NCBI RefSeq assembly: GCF_900110255.1
Contig: NZ_FODD01000014.1
Span: forward strand, 124,001 to 188,000
Direction: 5' to 3'
Length of the DNA: 64,000 nucleotides
Origin: Actinacidiphila rubida
GTDB taxonomy: Bacteria > Actinomycetota > Actinomycetes > Streptomycetales > Streptomycetaceae
Of this stretch, positions 55,319-63,640 are shown piece by piece. The position numbers and the translations under genes were made by a program. Every line of letters begins with the position of its first letter. The stretch's first letter is position 1. A model generated the notes under the pieces. That model was not told where the DNA came from. It did not search any database and was given only the letters and a program-made list of their open reading frames with translations.

Positions 55319-56896
55319 CTACAGGTCACTTTCGGCACTCTGGTCCAGAAGCCGCCACACCGTCACGTCGATGACGGCGAACTGCTCCGGGGCGGCGGGT
55401 GCGGAGACCTGACGGAGCGTCACCAGCGCGACGGTGCCGTCGATCATGTGCACGCACATTCTCCCGTCGCCCGGGGCGAGCGACTGCCGCGGCACGGAGG
55501 TGAGTTGCGGACCGCCCGCGGTACGGCACGAGTCGAGCGTCGACGGCAGGCCCGGCGCCGGCACGGACAGCCACGCCTCGTGCGGTTCGGCGAAGAAGGC
55601 GTCGCCTCGCGGGGTGAGCCCGAACGAGCCCCCCGTGACGTCAGGATGCACGAACGGCGGGTCGTCCCGCAGCACCACCGCGGAGCCCGCGGGCAGCCGC
55701 AGCCCCTGGTACGTGTCCCCCGGATCCGCCGCCGGCGACGGTGCGGGCGACGCCGGCGCGGTCGTCGGCACGCCGGACGGACTGGCGGCGGGCGCGGTCG
55801 CGGTCGCCCCGAACCCCTTGCCGCGCGCATCACTGCTCCGGCTGAACCCCCCGACGAGCGCGACCCCCACGCCCACCGCCGCCGCAACCGCCAGGACGCC
55901 CACCGCCCCCCTGACCACCCTCCGCCGCGGCTTTCCGTGCCCCGGCGCCGGCGGCGGGACCACGGGTGGGACCGGCGGGACGCCCGGTGCGCCCGGGCCG
56001 CCGCCGGGGCTCGGCGTGGGCGGGATCATGGCGAGGAGGGAGGGGGGAAGCCATGTGTCGGGGCGGGGCGCGGCCGGAGCCGCCTGCCCGCACATCGCGG
56101 TGACCTGCGCCAGCGACGGCCGCAGGCCGGGCTCCTTGATGAGGCAGCGGGTGACGATCTCCCGCAGTTCGCCGGGGAGTTCGTTGAGGTCGGGCTCGTC
56201 CTGCGGGACGCGCGCGGGATCGGCGAACGGCGGGCGCCCGATGGACGCGTACGCCGCGACCTGGCCGAGCGCGAACACGTCCGTCGCCGGCACCGGCGGC
56301 CTGCCCGCGACCTGTTCCGGCGCCAGGAACGCCGGCCCCTGGCGGTCCTGGCGCGCGTCCGCCGCGGGATCGGCGACCGCGGCCAGCCCGTAGCCGGTGA
56401 CCTTCGGCCCGTCCGGTGCGAGCAGCACGTGCGCCGGGCGCAGATCGCCGTGGACCGCACCGGTGTTGTGCAGCGCCTGCAGCGTCTCCGCGAGGCCGGC
56501 GACCAGCCGCAGCACCACGCGGGTCGGCAGCGGCCCCTGCCCGTCGACCGCCGCGTCCAGCGGCAGCGCCGGCACGTACGCGGTCGCGATCCAGTAGCGG
56601 CCGCCCTCCTGCCCGCTGCCGAGCACCGGCAGGACACCGGGTGCCCGGATCCGCCCGGCCTCCTGCGCGTCGCGGTGGAAGCGCGCCGCGAAGCCCTCGG
56701 CCGCGGCGAGTTCGGGATGCACGACGGTGAGCGCGACGGGCTGTCCGCCGGGCGCGTGCGCGAGATACACCCCGCCGAGCGCGCTGGTGCCGAGCCGCCC
56801 GCCGATCCGGTGCCCGGAGACCATCGCCGGATCGTCCGCCGTCGTCGCCCGGAACGGACGCCGCGTGACGTCGGGGCCGCTGTGCGACGCGCCCAT
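55319..56896 (-). CDS. membrane-bound protein-kinase-like protein, predicted pseudokinase
   Basis: 525 residues. Residues about 28-285 have the PknB-like kinase fold (GTSALGGVYLA glycine loop; LAPEQVAGRPPVPATDVFALGQVAAYASIGRPPFAD), then a Pro/Gly linker, one membrane helix (about 345-365) and an extracytoplasmic domain of about 150 residues with two Cys. The core catalysts are lost: ATP-binding Lys of VAxK is Thr (about 57), HRDxKxxN is HGDLRPAH, and DFG is GYG (168-170). ATG at 56896 has GGAGGAG upstream. Probably a ligand-sensing scaffold rather than a kinase. Confidence 0.85.
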   Translation of the reverse strand: MGASHSGPDVTRRPFRATTADDPAMVSGHRIGGRLGTSALGGVYLAHAPGGQPVALTVVHPELAAAEGFAARFHRDAQEAGRIRAPGVLPVLGSGQEGGRYWIATAYVPALPLDAAVDGQGPLPTRVVLRLVAGLAETLQALHNTGAVHGDLRPAHVLLAPDGPKVTGYGLAAVADPAADARQDRQGPAFLAPEQVAGRPPVPATDVFALGQVAAYASIGRPPFADPARVPQDEPDLNELPGELREIVTRCLIKEPGLRPSLAQVTAMCGQAAPAAPRPDTWLPPSLLAMIPPTPSPGGGPGAPGVPPVPPVVPPPAPGHGKPRRRVVRGAVGVLAVAAAVGVGVALVGGFSRSSDARGKGFGATATAPAASPSGVPTTAPASPAPSPAADPGDTYQGLRLPAGSAVVLRDDPPFVHPDVTGGSFGLTPRGDAFFAEPHEAWLSVPAPGLPSTLDSCRTAGGPQLTSVPRQSLAPGDGRMCVHMIDGTVALVTLRQVSAPAAPEQFAVIDVTVWRLLDQSAESDL

Positions 56897-57073
56897 GAGT
56901 CCCCGCTCCTCCCCCGTGCCCGATCGCCCCGGCGCCGGCGCCCCCGCGCCTCGTCGCCCCGGTGCTCGCCACGCGGGCACGTCACCTCCCGCGACACGGT
57001 TCGACGATACCGGAACACGCCGCGCCGCCTGCGCCCTGTTCCGCCGCGGCGCCGGGCGCGGTATCCAAGGGGG

Positions 57074-57715
57074 ATGGACGCAAAGGGCGAGGTGGCCGGA
57101 CTGCTGCTGGCGGCCGGCGGAGGGCGGAGGTTGGGGGGCAGGCCGAAGGCCCTGCTCCCGTACGGTGATCGGCCGCTGGTCGAGCACGTGGTGGCGGTGC
57201 TGCGGGACGGCGGCTGCGGGACGGTGCACGTGGTGCTGGGCGCGGCGGCGGACGAGGTCCGCGAACGGGCCGACCTGACGGGCTGCGTGGTCGTGGAGAA
57301 CCCGCACTGGGCGGAGGGCATGGGCTCGTCGCTGCGCGCGGGCCTGGCCTCGCTCGCGGCGGCGGATCGACGGCCGGCCGCGACGGTGATCGGGCTGGTG
57401 GACCAGCCGGGCGTCACCGGTGCCGCCGTGGCGCGCGTGGTGGCCGCGGCCCGGCAGGGCGACGACCTGGTGTCGAGCCTGGTGTCGGCGATGTACGACG
57501 GCCGCCGCGGCCACCCGGTGCTGATCGGCGCGAGCCGCTGGGCGGGCGTGGCGGGCAGCGCGGGCGAGGACCGCGGCGCGCGGACGTACCTGCGGGAGCA
57601 CGCCGAGCAGACGGTGCTCGTGGAGTGCGGCGACATCAGCGACCACGCCGACATCGACACCCCCGCCGACCTGCGACTTCTGCACGCCGCTGCACAGCGT
57701 GCCACAAAACGTTGA
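57074..57715 (+). CDS. MobA/MocA-like nucleotidyltransferase
   Basis: 213 residues. Nucleotidyltransferase signature LLLAAGGGRRLGGRPKALLPYG (G-rich loop plus Lys) and VIGLVDQPGV (Asp); C-terminal DISDHADIDTPADLRLL. This type makes molybdopterin cytosine or guanine dinucleotide and is usually linked with xanthine dehydrogenase. In this purine-catabolism neighbourhood it likely serves a molybdenum hydroxylase, though none lies in the window. ATG at 57074 with AAGGGGG upstream. Confidence 0.88.
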   Translation: MDAKGEVAGLLLAAGGGRRLGGRPKALLPYGDRPLVEHVVAVLRDGGCGTVHVVLGAAADEVRERADLTGCVVVENPHWAEGMGSSLRAGLASLAAADRRPAATVIGLVDQPGVTGAAVARVVAAARQGDDLVSSLVSAMYDGRRGHPVLIGASRWAGVAGSAGEDRGARTYLREHAEQTVLVECGDISDHADIDTPADLRLLHAAAQRATKR

Positions 57716-57951
57716 ACTTCCGCACTGCGAAAACTATGCTCCACCGTGCAGAAAGAGCCCACCGCACGGAACGGCCCGGCACCGCGTGCCACTCCCCCGC
57801 GGCGCGGCCCGGAGGACCGACGCACGAGCTCCCGCAGCGGGCGGCCGGCGGCCTGTCCCGCCCGATCACGGGCAGGCGGGCGGCGGCCGTCCGCGGCGGC
57901 GGCCCGGTGGAGGTCCGTCCCTGACCAGGCACCCTCTGGAGGAGTGACAGC
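57716..57951. promoter_or_regulatory. malate synthase upstream region with AllR-like box
   Basis: TTCCGCACTGCGAAA, a 15-bp near-palindrome (one mismatch between 7-bp arms), lies at 57718-57732, right after the nucleotidyltransferase stop and 220 bp before the aceB start. It is shared with the allR-allB region. No gene in this 236-bp stretch. Confidence 0.6.
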
Positions 57952-59589
57952 ATGTCCGCAAGCGCCCCGTCCCCGGCGGTCGTCAGCGCGGCCGCCGTAC
58001 CGGTTCCCCGCGGTGAGGAGGTGCTCACGCCGGAGGCGCTGGCCTTCCTCGGCGCACTGCACCGCCGTTTCGCCCCCCGCCGCGCCGAACTGCTCGAGCG
58101 GCGGGCCGAACGGCGCGCCGAGATCGCCCGCACCGCGACCCTGGACTTCCTGCCCGAGACCGCGCACGTCCGCGACGGCGACTGGCAGGTCGCCCCGGCC
58201 CCCGCCGCGCTGCAGGACCGCCGGGTGGAGATCACCGGGCCCACCGACCGCAAGATGACCGTCAACGCGCTCAACTCCGGTGCGCGGATCTGGCTGGCCG
58301 ACTTCGAGGACGCCTCCGCGCCCACGTGGGAGAACGTCGTCGCCGGACAGGTGAACCTGATCGACGCCTACGAGCGGCGGATCGACTTCACCTCCCCCGA
58401 GGGCAAGTCGTACGCCCTCAAGGACGCCGACGAGCTCGCGACCGTGGTGATGCGCCCGCGCGGCTGGCACCTGGACGAGCGTCACCTGAGCGTCGACGGC
58501 GAGCACGTCCCCGGCGGCCTCGTCGACTTCGGCCTCTACTTCTTCCACAACGCGCGGCGCCTGCTCGACCTCGGCAAGGGCCCGTACTTCTACCTGCCGA
58601 AGACCGAGTCGCACCTCGAAGCACGCCTGTGGAACGACGTGTTCGTCTTCGCGCAGGACCATCTCGGCATCCCGCAGGGCACCGTCCGCGCGACCGTGCT
58701 GATCGAGACGATCACCGCCGCGTACGAGATGGAGGAGATCCTCTACGAGCTGCGCGACCACGCCTCCGGGCTCAACGCCGGCCGCTGGGACTACCTGTTC
58801 TCCATCGTGAAGAACTTCCGTGACGGCGGCACGCGTTTCGTGCTGCCGGACCGCAACGCGGTGACGATGACCGCGCCGTTCATGCGCGCGTACACCGAAC
58901 TGCTGGTGCGCACCTGCCACAAGCGCGGTGCGCACGCGATCGGCGGCATGGCGGCGTTCATCCCTTCGCGGCGCGACCCCGAGGTCAACCGGGTGGCATT
59001 CGAGAAGGTGAAGGCCGACAAGGACAGGGAGGCCGCGGACGGTTTCGACGGCTCCTGGGTGGCGCACCCGGACCTGGTGCCGATCGCCCGCGCGTCGTTC
59101 GACGCGGTCCTCGGCGACCGCCCGCACCAGAAGGACCGGCTGCGCGAGGACGTGCACGTCACCGCCGAGCAGCTGATCGACATCGCCTCACTCGACGCCA
59201 AGCCGACGTTCGAGGGCCTGCGCAACGCCGTGCAGGTCGGCATCCGCTACATCGAGGCGTGGTTGCGCGGCATGGGCGCGGTGGCGATCTTCAACCTCAT
59301 GGAGGACGCGGCGACCGCGGAGATCTCCCGGTCGCAGATCTGGCAGTGGACCAACGCCGGGGTCGTCTTCGACGACGTCGAGGGCACCGGTACGCCCGGC
59401 AAGGCCACGCACGAGCTGGTCCGCCAGGTCGCGGCCGACGAACTCACCGCGATCCGCGACGAGGTCGGCGAGGACGCCTTCGCGGTCGGCAAATGGACGG
59501 AGGCGTACGAGCTGCTGCTGCGGACCGCGCTCGACGCGCACTACGTCGACTTCCTGACGCTGCCGGCGTACGAGCAACTGGAGGGCTGA
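57952..59589 (+). CDS. aceB: malate synthase A
   Basis: 545 residues, isoform A length. Active-site segments: [64 protein letters not shown] and WTNAGV. Condenses acetyl-CoA and glyoxylate to malate. In Streptomyces this gene is regulated with allantoin genes because allantoate breakdown yields glyoxylate; here it carries a copy of the same box as the allB/allR control region. ATG at 57952 has GGAGGAG upstream. Confidence 0.94.
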   Translation: MSASAPSPAVVSAAAVPVPRGEEVLTPEALAFLGALHRRFAPRRAELLERRAERRAEIARTATLDFLPETAHVRDGDWQVAPAPAALQDRRVEITGPTDRKMTVNALNSGARIWLADFEDASAPTWENVVAGQVNLIDAYERRIDFTSPEGKSYALKDADELATVVMRPRGWHLDERHLSVDGEHVPGGLVDFGLYFFHNARRLLDLGKGPYFYLPKTESHLEARLWNDVFVFAQDHLGIPQGTVRATVLIETITAAYEMEEILYELRDHASGLNAGRWDYLFSIVKNFRDGGTRFVLPDRNAVTMTAPFMRAYTELLVRTCHKRGAHAIGGMAAFIPSRRDPEVNRVAFEKVKADKDREAADGFDGSWVAHPDLVPIARASFDAVLGDRPHQKDRLREDVHVTAEQLIDIASLDAKPTFEGLRNAVQVGIRYIEAWLRGMGAVAIFNLMEDAATAEISRSQIWQWTNAGVVFDDVEGTGTPGKATHELVRQVAADELTAIRDEVGEDAFAVGKWTEAYELLLRTALDAHYVDFLTLPAYEQLEG

Positions 59590-59621
59590 GCAGGGGTCCG
59601 TGGCGGGCGCACGATCGCTGC

Positions 59622-59683
<62 letters not shown>

Positions 59684-59744
59684 GGCGGATTCGGCAGGGG
59701 CTTAATCCTTTGCCGGGCGCCCGCCCGCCCACCAAGCTGACCGC

Positions 59745-60233
59745 ATGCTCATCCGCGACGTGACCGAGGCCGACTGGCCGCACATCTGGCCGTTCCTGCG
59801 CGACATCTGCCGGGCCGGCGAGACCTTCTCGTACCCCACCGACATCACCGAGGAGCAGGGCCGCGCGTTCTGGCTGCTGTCCGCGCCCGGCCGCACCGTC
59901 GTCGCCGTCGACGACGCGGGCACGGTGCTGGGCACCGCGAAGATGAACCCCAACCAGATGGGCAACGCGGCGCACGTCTCCAGCGCCAGCTTCATGGTCG
60001 ACCCGGCCCACGCCGGCCGCGGCGTCGGCCGCGCCCTGTGCCGCGAGACCCTGGACTGGGCGGCCCGCGAGGGCTACCGCGGCATGCAGTTCAACGCCGT
60101 CGTCGAGTCCAACGCCCCCGCCGTCGCCCTCTACAGCTCCCTCGGCTTCCGCATCCTCGGCACCGTCCCCGACGGCTTCCGCCACCCCCACCTCGGCTAC
60201 GTCGGCCTCCACATCATGTTCCGCCCCCTGTAG
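59745..60233 (+). CDS. GNAT family N-acetyltransferase
   Basis: 162 residues. Acetyl-CoA-binding motif A is seen in ASFMVDPAHAGRGVGRALCRETLDWAAREGY (about 84-114), followed by ALYSSLGFRILGTVP. Substrate unknown; related to phosphinothricin/Ala-type acetyltransferases. ATG at 59745. Confidence 0.9.
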   Translation: MLIRDVTEADWPHIWPFLRDICRAGETFSYPTDITEEQGRAFWLLSAPGRTVVAVDDAGTVLGTAKMNPNQMGNAAHVSSASFMVDPAHAGRGVGRALCRETLDWAAREGYRGMQFNAVVESNAPAVALYSSLGFRILGTVPDGFRHPHLGYVGLHIMFRPL

Positions 60234-60311
60234 CCCCCGAACGAGGCGAGCCCGCGTGGCGGCCGGCCCGCCGGCCCTCCGGGCGAAGGGCGAGCCGGCC
60301 GATCCGCGTCC

Positions 60312-60716
60312 TCACCCGGCCGTGCCGGAATCACCCGCCAGCGGGGCGAGGCGGGCCCTGAGGAGGCAGAACTCGTTGCCTTCGGGGTCGGCCAGGACGT
60401 GCCACGGCTCCTCGCCGGTCTGCCCGATGTCGGCCGGGCGCGCGCCGAGCTTCAGCAGGCGTTCGAGCTCGGCGTCCTGGTCGCGGTCGGTCGCGTTGAC
60501 GTCGATGTGCAGCCGGGACTTCCCCTTCTCCGGCTCGTCCCTGCGGCTGAGGATGATCGTCGGCTGGGGCCCGCCGAAGCCTTCGCGCGGCCCGATCTCC
60601 AGCGTCCCGTCCTCCTCGCGGTCCAGCACCACGAAGTCCAGCACCTCGCACCAGAACCGCGCGAGGACCTCCGGCTCCCGGCACCCCAGCACGAGTTCAC
60701 TGATCCGACACGCCAT
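60312..60716 (-). CDS. VOC family protein
   Basis: 134 residues, one VOC unit (CREPEVLARFWCEVLDFVVL ... KSRLHIDVNATDRDQDAELERLL ... DPEGNEFCLLRA). ATG at 60716. Paralogous in plan to the VOC genes near 37-39 kb. Confidence 0.88.
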   Translation of the reverse strand: MACRISELVLGCREPEVLARFWCEVLDFVVLDREEDGTLEIGPREGFGGPQPTIILSRRDEPEKGKSRLHIDVNATDRDQDAELERLLKLGARPADIGQTGEEPWHVLADPEGNEFCLLRARLAPLAGDSGTAG

Positions 60717-60938
60717 GAACGCATCACTCTCCCTGTCAGGGGAGGCCCGCACGGGCCTCCGTGACGACCATTCCGCCGCCGAGACACTCCCACACGTCCC
60801 GCCCCGGGGCGGTTGCCGGCGGTGACTGCTCGACTGCTCGACCATGAGCATGCACGACGAGTGGGTTCTCTCGCTGCGAGTTCGCCCGGACGCGCCCGAC
60901 GCGCCCGTCGGGGCGGACGCGTTCGTCGCGGCGGATCC

Positions 60939-61187
60939 TCAGCGGCCGGGTGCGGCACCCTCGGGGTGACGTCGCCGCCGTCGCGAGAGCGTGCCGGCGG
61001 TGCCGCAGAGAGCCACGAAGAACGAGCCGCCGAGCGACCACGGCAGGTGCGCGGTGAAGGACGTCGCCGGGTGGTGCTCCAGCAACCACCGCGACGTCAT
61101 CTCGCCGAGCAGCGCCCCCGCCAGCGCGACCCCCCAGAAGAGCAGGAGCGTCGTCCACCCGCTCCGTGCGCGCAGCCAGTCGTTCAC
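60939..61187 (-). CDS. small two-helix membrane protein
   Basis: 82 residues from GTG 61187 (VNDWLRARSGW). Hydrophobic helices at about 12-30 and 48-65, Arg-rich tail. Not recognised. Divergent from the methyltransferase gene; the codon pattern is that of a real gene. Confidence 0.65.
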   Translation of the reverse strand: MNDWLRARSGWTTLLLFWGVALAGALLGEMTSRWLLEHHPATSFTAHLPWSLGGSFFVALCGTAGTLSRRRRRHPEGAAPGR

Positions 61188-61295
61188 GCAGCCATCATGC
61201 GCCGAAAGCCCCACCCCCACAAGCGCGTTCGCCGCGCGGTCGGCGGGCCCGGTAATTCCGGGCGGCATCGGCCGCTGCCGCGGTACCGTCCGCCG

Positions 61296-62054
61296 GTGAC
61301 TGATGAAGACGGGTACTTCGGAGAACAGGTGGCGCGCCGGTACGACGAGTCGTCGGGTTCCGAGTTCCAACCGGCCACGATCGAGCGGACCGTGGACGTG
61401 CTCGCCGAACTGGCCGGCGACGGAGCCGCGCTGGAGTTGGCCGTCGGCACCGGGCGCATCGCGTTGCCGCTCGCGCGGCGCGGCGTTCCGGTCCACGGGA
61501 TCGACATGTCCCGCGCCATGGTGGCCCGGATGCGGGCCAAGCCCGGGGGCGAGGACATCGGCGTCTCCCTCGGCGACTTCACCACCACCACGGTGGACAC
61601 GAGCCCCGGCGGGCGGCCCTTCTCCCTCGCCTACCTGGTCTTCAACACCATCATGAACCTCACCAGCCAGGACGCCCAGGTCGCCTGCTTCCGCAACGCC
61701 GCCGCGCACCTCGCCCCCGGAGGCTGCTTCGTCGTCGAGGTGGGGGTCCCCGAGCTGCGCCGGATCCCGGCCGGGCAGAACATCGTCCCGTTCGCCACCG
61801 GTCCGACCGAGTGGGCGTACACGACCTACGACACCGTCACCCAGGACGCGACCTGCACGTACATCACCGTCACCGAGGACGGCCGCGGCGAGGCGCGGAC
61901 GATCCCGTTCCGCTACGTCTGGCCGTCGGAGCTGGACCTCATGGCCCAACTCGCGGGCCTGCGGCTGCGGAACCGGTGGGCCGGCTGGACCCGCGAACCC
62001 TTCACCGAGGACAGCCCCCAGCACGTCTCGGTCTGGGAGAAGGCGCTCGGCTGA
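61296..62054 (+). CDS. class I SAM-dependent methyltransferase
   Basis: 252 residues. Motif I LELAVGTGRIALPLA (about 45-59), post-I VHGIDMSRAMVARMRA, motif III NAAAHLAPGGCFVVEV. Typical Rossmann SAM fold. GTG start at 61296, as DEDGYFG matches family N-termini. Acceptor unknown. Confidence 0.88.
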   Translation: MTDEDGYFGEQVARRYDESSGSEFQPATIERTVDVLAELAGDGAALELAVGTGRIALPLARRGVPVHGIDMSRAMVARMRAKPGGEDIGVSLGDFTTTTVDTSPGGRPFSLAYLVFNTIMNLTSQDAQVACFRNAAAHLAPGGCFVVEVGVPELRRIPAGQNIVPFATGPTEWAYTTYDTVTQDATCTYITVTEDGRGEARTIPFRYVWPSELDLMAQLAGLRLRNRWAGWTREPFTEDSPQHVSVWEKALG

Positions 62055-62178
62055 ACTCGCCTGTCCGGGCGCCCGGTTCCGGCAAGGGCGAGGCGCCTGG
62101 CCCAACGCCCGTGCCTCGCCTGAACGATCCCCGCAACCCCGTGGCGGCGACGTCGCCCGATGGCACAAGCTGAGCCGC

Positions 62179-62697
62179 ATGGACTGGTTGCCCCTGCTCT
62201 CCACCCTGGCCGGCGCGGCGATCGGCATCGTCGCCACCCTCATCGCGGACCGGAACCGGTGGAAGCGCGAGGACGCGGCGGAGGCGCTTCGCCTCCGGCT
62301 CGAGATCTACACGCAGTACACCACCGCCGTGAAGCTCCTCGGCGAGACCCTGCGGGCCCTGGCCGAACGCGAGCACGCGTCCGACGGCGCGCGAACGCTC
62401 GCACTGCGCGAGGCCTTTCGGGAGTCAGGCATCTCCGTCGCGTCCGAACGGATGTGGCTCATCGCACCGCAGCCCATCGTGAAGGCCTCCAACAGTGTGT
62501 ACCACTGCCTGCGCCGCATCTGCGAGGGCTATGTCGACGGCGTGGCCGTCAACAGCCCCGAGGACCGCGCACGTTGGGAGGCCCGCGGCAAGGCGGCCGC
62601 GAGGATGCGCCGGCTCATGCGCGAGGACCTCAACGTCGGCCCCCTCTCCGAACGCCACAGCCCCCTCCTCGACGACGACCACCACAGCGCCCCCTGA
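62179..62697 (+). CDS. hypothetical protein with N-terminal membrane helix
   Basis: 172 residues. One membrane segment at about 4-22 (LPLLSTLAGAAIGIVATLIA), then a helical soluble domain (WKREDAAEALRLRLEIYTQYTTAVKLLGETLRALAEREHAS ... ARMRRLMREDL). Not recognised; likely coiled-coil membrane anchor. ATG at 62179. Confidence 0.75.
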   Translation: MDWLPLLSTLAGAAIGIVATLIADRNRWKREDAAEALRLRLEIYTQYTTAVKLLGETLRALAEREHASDGARTLALREAFRESGISVASERMWLIAPQPIVKASNSVYHCLRRICEGYVDGVAVNSPEDRARWEARGKAAARMRRLMREDLNVGPLSERHSPLLDDDHHSAP

Positions 62698-62787
62698 GCG
62701 GTCCCGCCGCGCCTCGCCGAGGCGCGACGGCATGCCGTTCGGTGCCCGGGAGCGCGTCCCACGAGCACCGTCACGGCCGCTGCCCGG

Positions 62788-62910
62788 CTACGAGCACATC
62801 CGGTCCAGCAGCCAGGTGGCGACGGCGCGCACCAGCCCGGCCACGGCGGCGTTCAGAGTGACGCGGATCAGGGCGAGCCGCTCGCGCCGCGTCAGGAAGT
62901 TGTCGGACAT
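62788..62910 (-). CDS. small protein, 40 aa
   Basis: 40 residues (MSDNFLTRRERLALI...DRMCS). GGAGG lies 5 bp before the ATG at 62910. Amphipathic helix in the N-terminal half and a hydrophobic C-terminal half. Size is too small for family recognition; the ribosome site and clean reading frame support a real but unproven gene. Confidence 0.5.
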   Translation of the reverse strand: MSDNFLTRRERLALIRVTLNAAVAGLVRAVATWLLDRMCS

Positions 62911-63260
62911 CGGGCCTCCACGGACACGTGGTGGATGGGTGGTCAGCCGGCCGGCTCGCCACCCACCATGAGGCCGCCCCGAAGACCGACTCCACGATGC
63001 GACGCGCCCCCAACGACGCCTGTTTGCTTGCCTGTTCACGGGGCGAGCCGCGGACACACCGGGCGCGACGATGCGACGAGCGGCGACGAGCGGCGACGAC
63101 CGGCGCGGTTCGGCGGGCCGCCCGGGCCCTGCCCGCCGCGGCGCCGCTCCTGGGGGAGGCCGGACGGACGAGGCGGAGGACCCGCGGGACTCCCTCGCCC
63201 CCCACTGACCCCCGCCGACCTGCACCGGCCCGTACGGGCCCGCACCGGCCGGCATCCCGC
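62911..63260. other. gene-free stretch
   Basis: No convincing gene on either strand. A 10-bp tandem repeat (CGACGAGCGG) runs three times at about 63073-63102. The right end is the ArsR promoter. Confidence 0.6.
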
Positions 63261-63288
63261 TTGACGTATTCCGATATGGGAATATGAT
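63261..63288 (+). promoter_or_regulatory. ArsR gene promoter with embedded operator
   Basis: TTGACG (63261-63266), 16-bp spacer, TATGAT (63283-63288). Between them lies TATTCC-GATATG-GGAATA, a perfect 6-bp inverted repeat (63267-63284). The +1 base falls at about the ATG at 63296, implying a leaderless message under self-repression. Confidence 0.75.
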
Positions 63289-63295
63289 GGCTGCC

Positions 63296-63637
63296 ATGGC
63301 ACGAGCAGCGACGACGTCGGACGCGTTCAACGCGATCGCCGAGCCGCAGCGCCGGGACATACTGGCGCTGCTGCGAGCGGGTGAGCGGCCGGTGACCGAC
63401 CTGGCCCAGGAGTTGGGGATGAGCCAGCCGGGGGCCTCCAAGCACCTGCGGGTGCTCCGGGAGGTGGGGCTGGTGCGGGTCCGCGAGGCCGGCAAGCAGC
63501 GCCTCTACGGCCTGGACGCCCGCGGGCTGCGGCCGGTCCACGAATGGCTCGGCGGATTCGAGCGGTACTGGAACGAGAGCTTCGACCGCCTGGACACCTA
63601 CGTGCAGGACCTCAAGCAGACACGGCAGGAGGACTGA
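63296..63637 (+). CDS. ArsR family transcriptional regulator
   Basis: 113 residues starting MARAATTSDAF. Winged helix: IAEPQRRDILALLRAGERPVTDLAQELGMSQPGASKHLRVLREVGLVRVREAGKQRLYGLD (about 13-73). No metal-binding Cys cluster, so a non-metal ArsR, typical of regulators paired with SRPBCC proteins. Start at 63296 is favoured, not the ATG at 63284, which lies in the -10 box. A 3-bp gap follows to the next gene. Confidence 0.93.
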   Translation: MARAATTSDAFNAIAEPQRRDILALLRAGERPVTDLAQELGMSQPGASKHLRVLREVGLVRVREAGKQRLYGLDARGLRPVHEWLGGFERYWNESFDRLDTYVQDLKQTRQED

Positions 63638-63640
63638 CCG

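Noticed and set aside
56026..59157. 1043-codon open minus-strand frame
   Set aside because: Antisense to malate synthase and out of frame with the pseudokinase; composition is not protein-like.
63284..63295. upstream ATG of the ArsR gene
   Set aside because: It overlaps the -10 hexamer, so the message cannot include it if the promoter is right.
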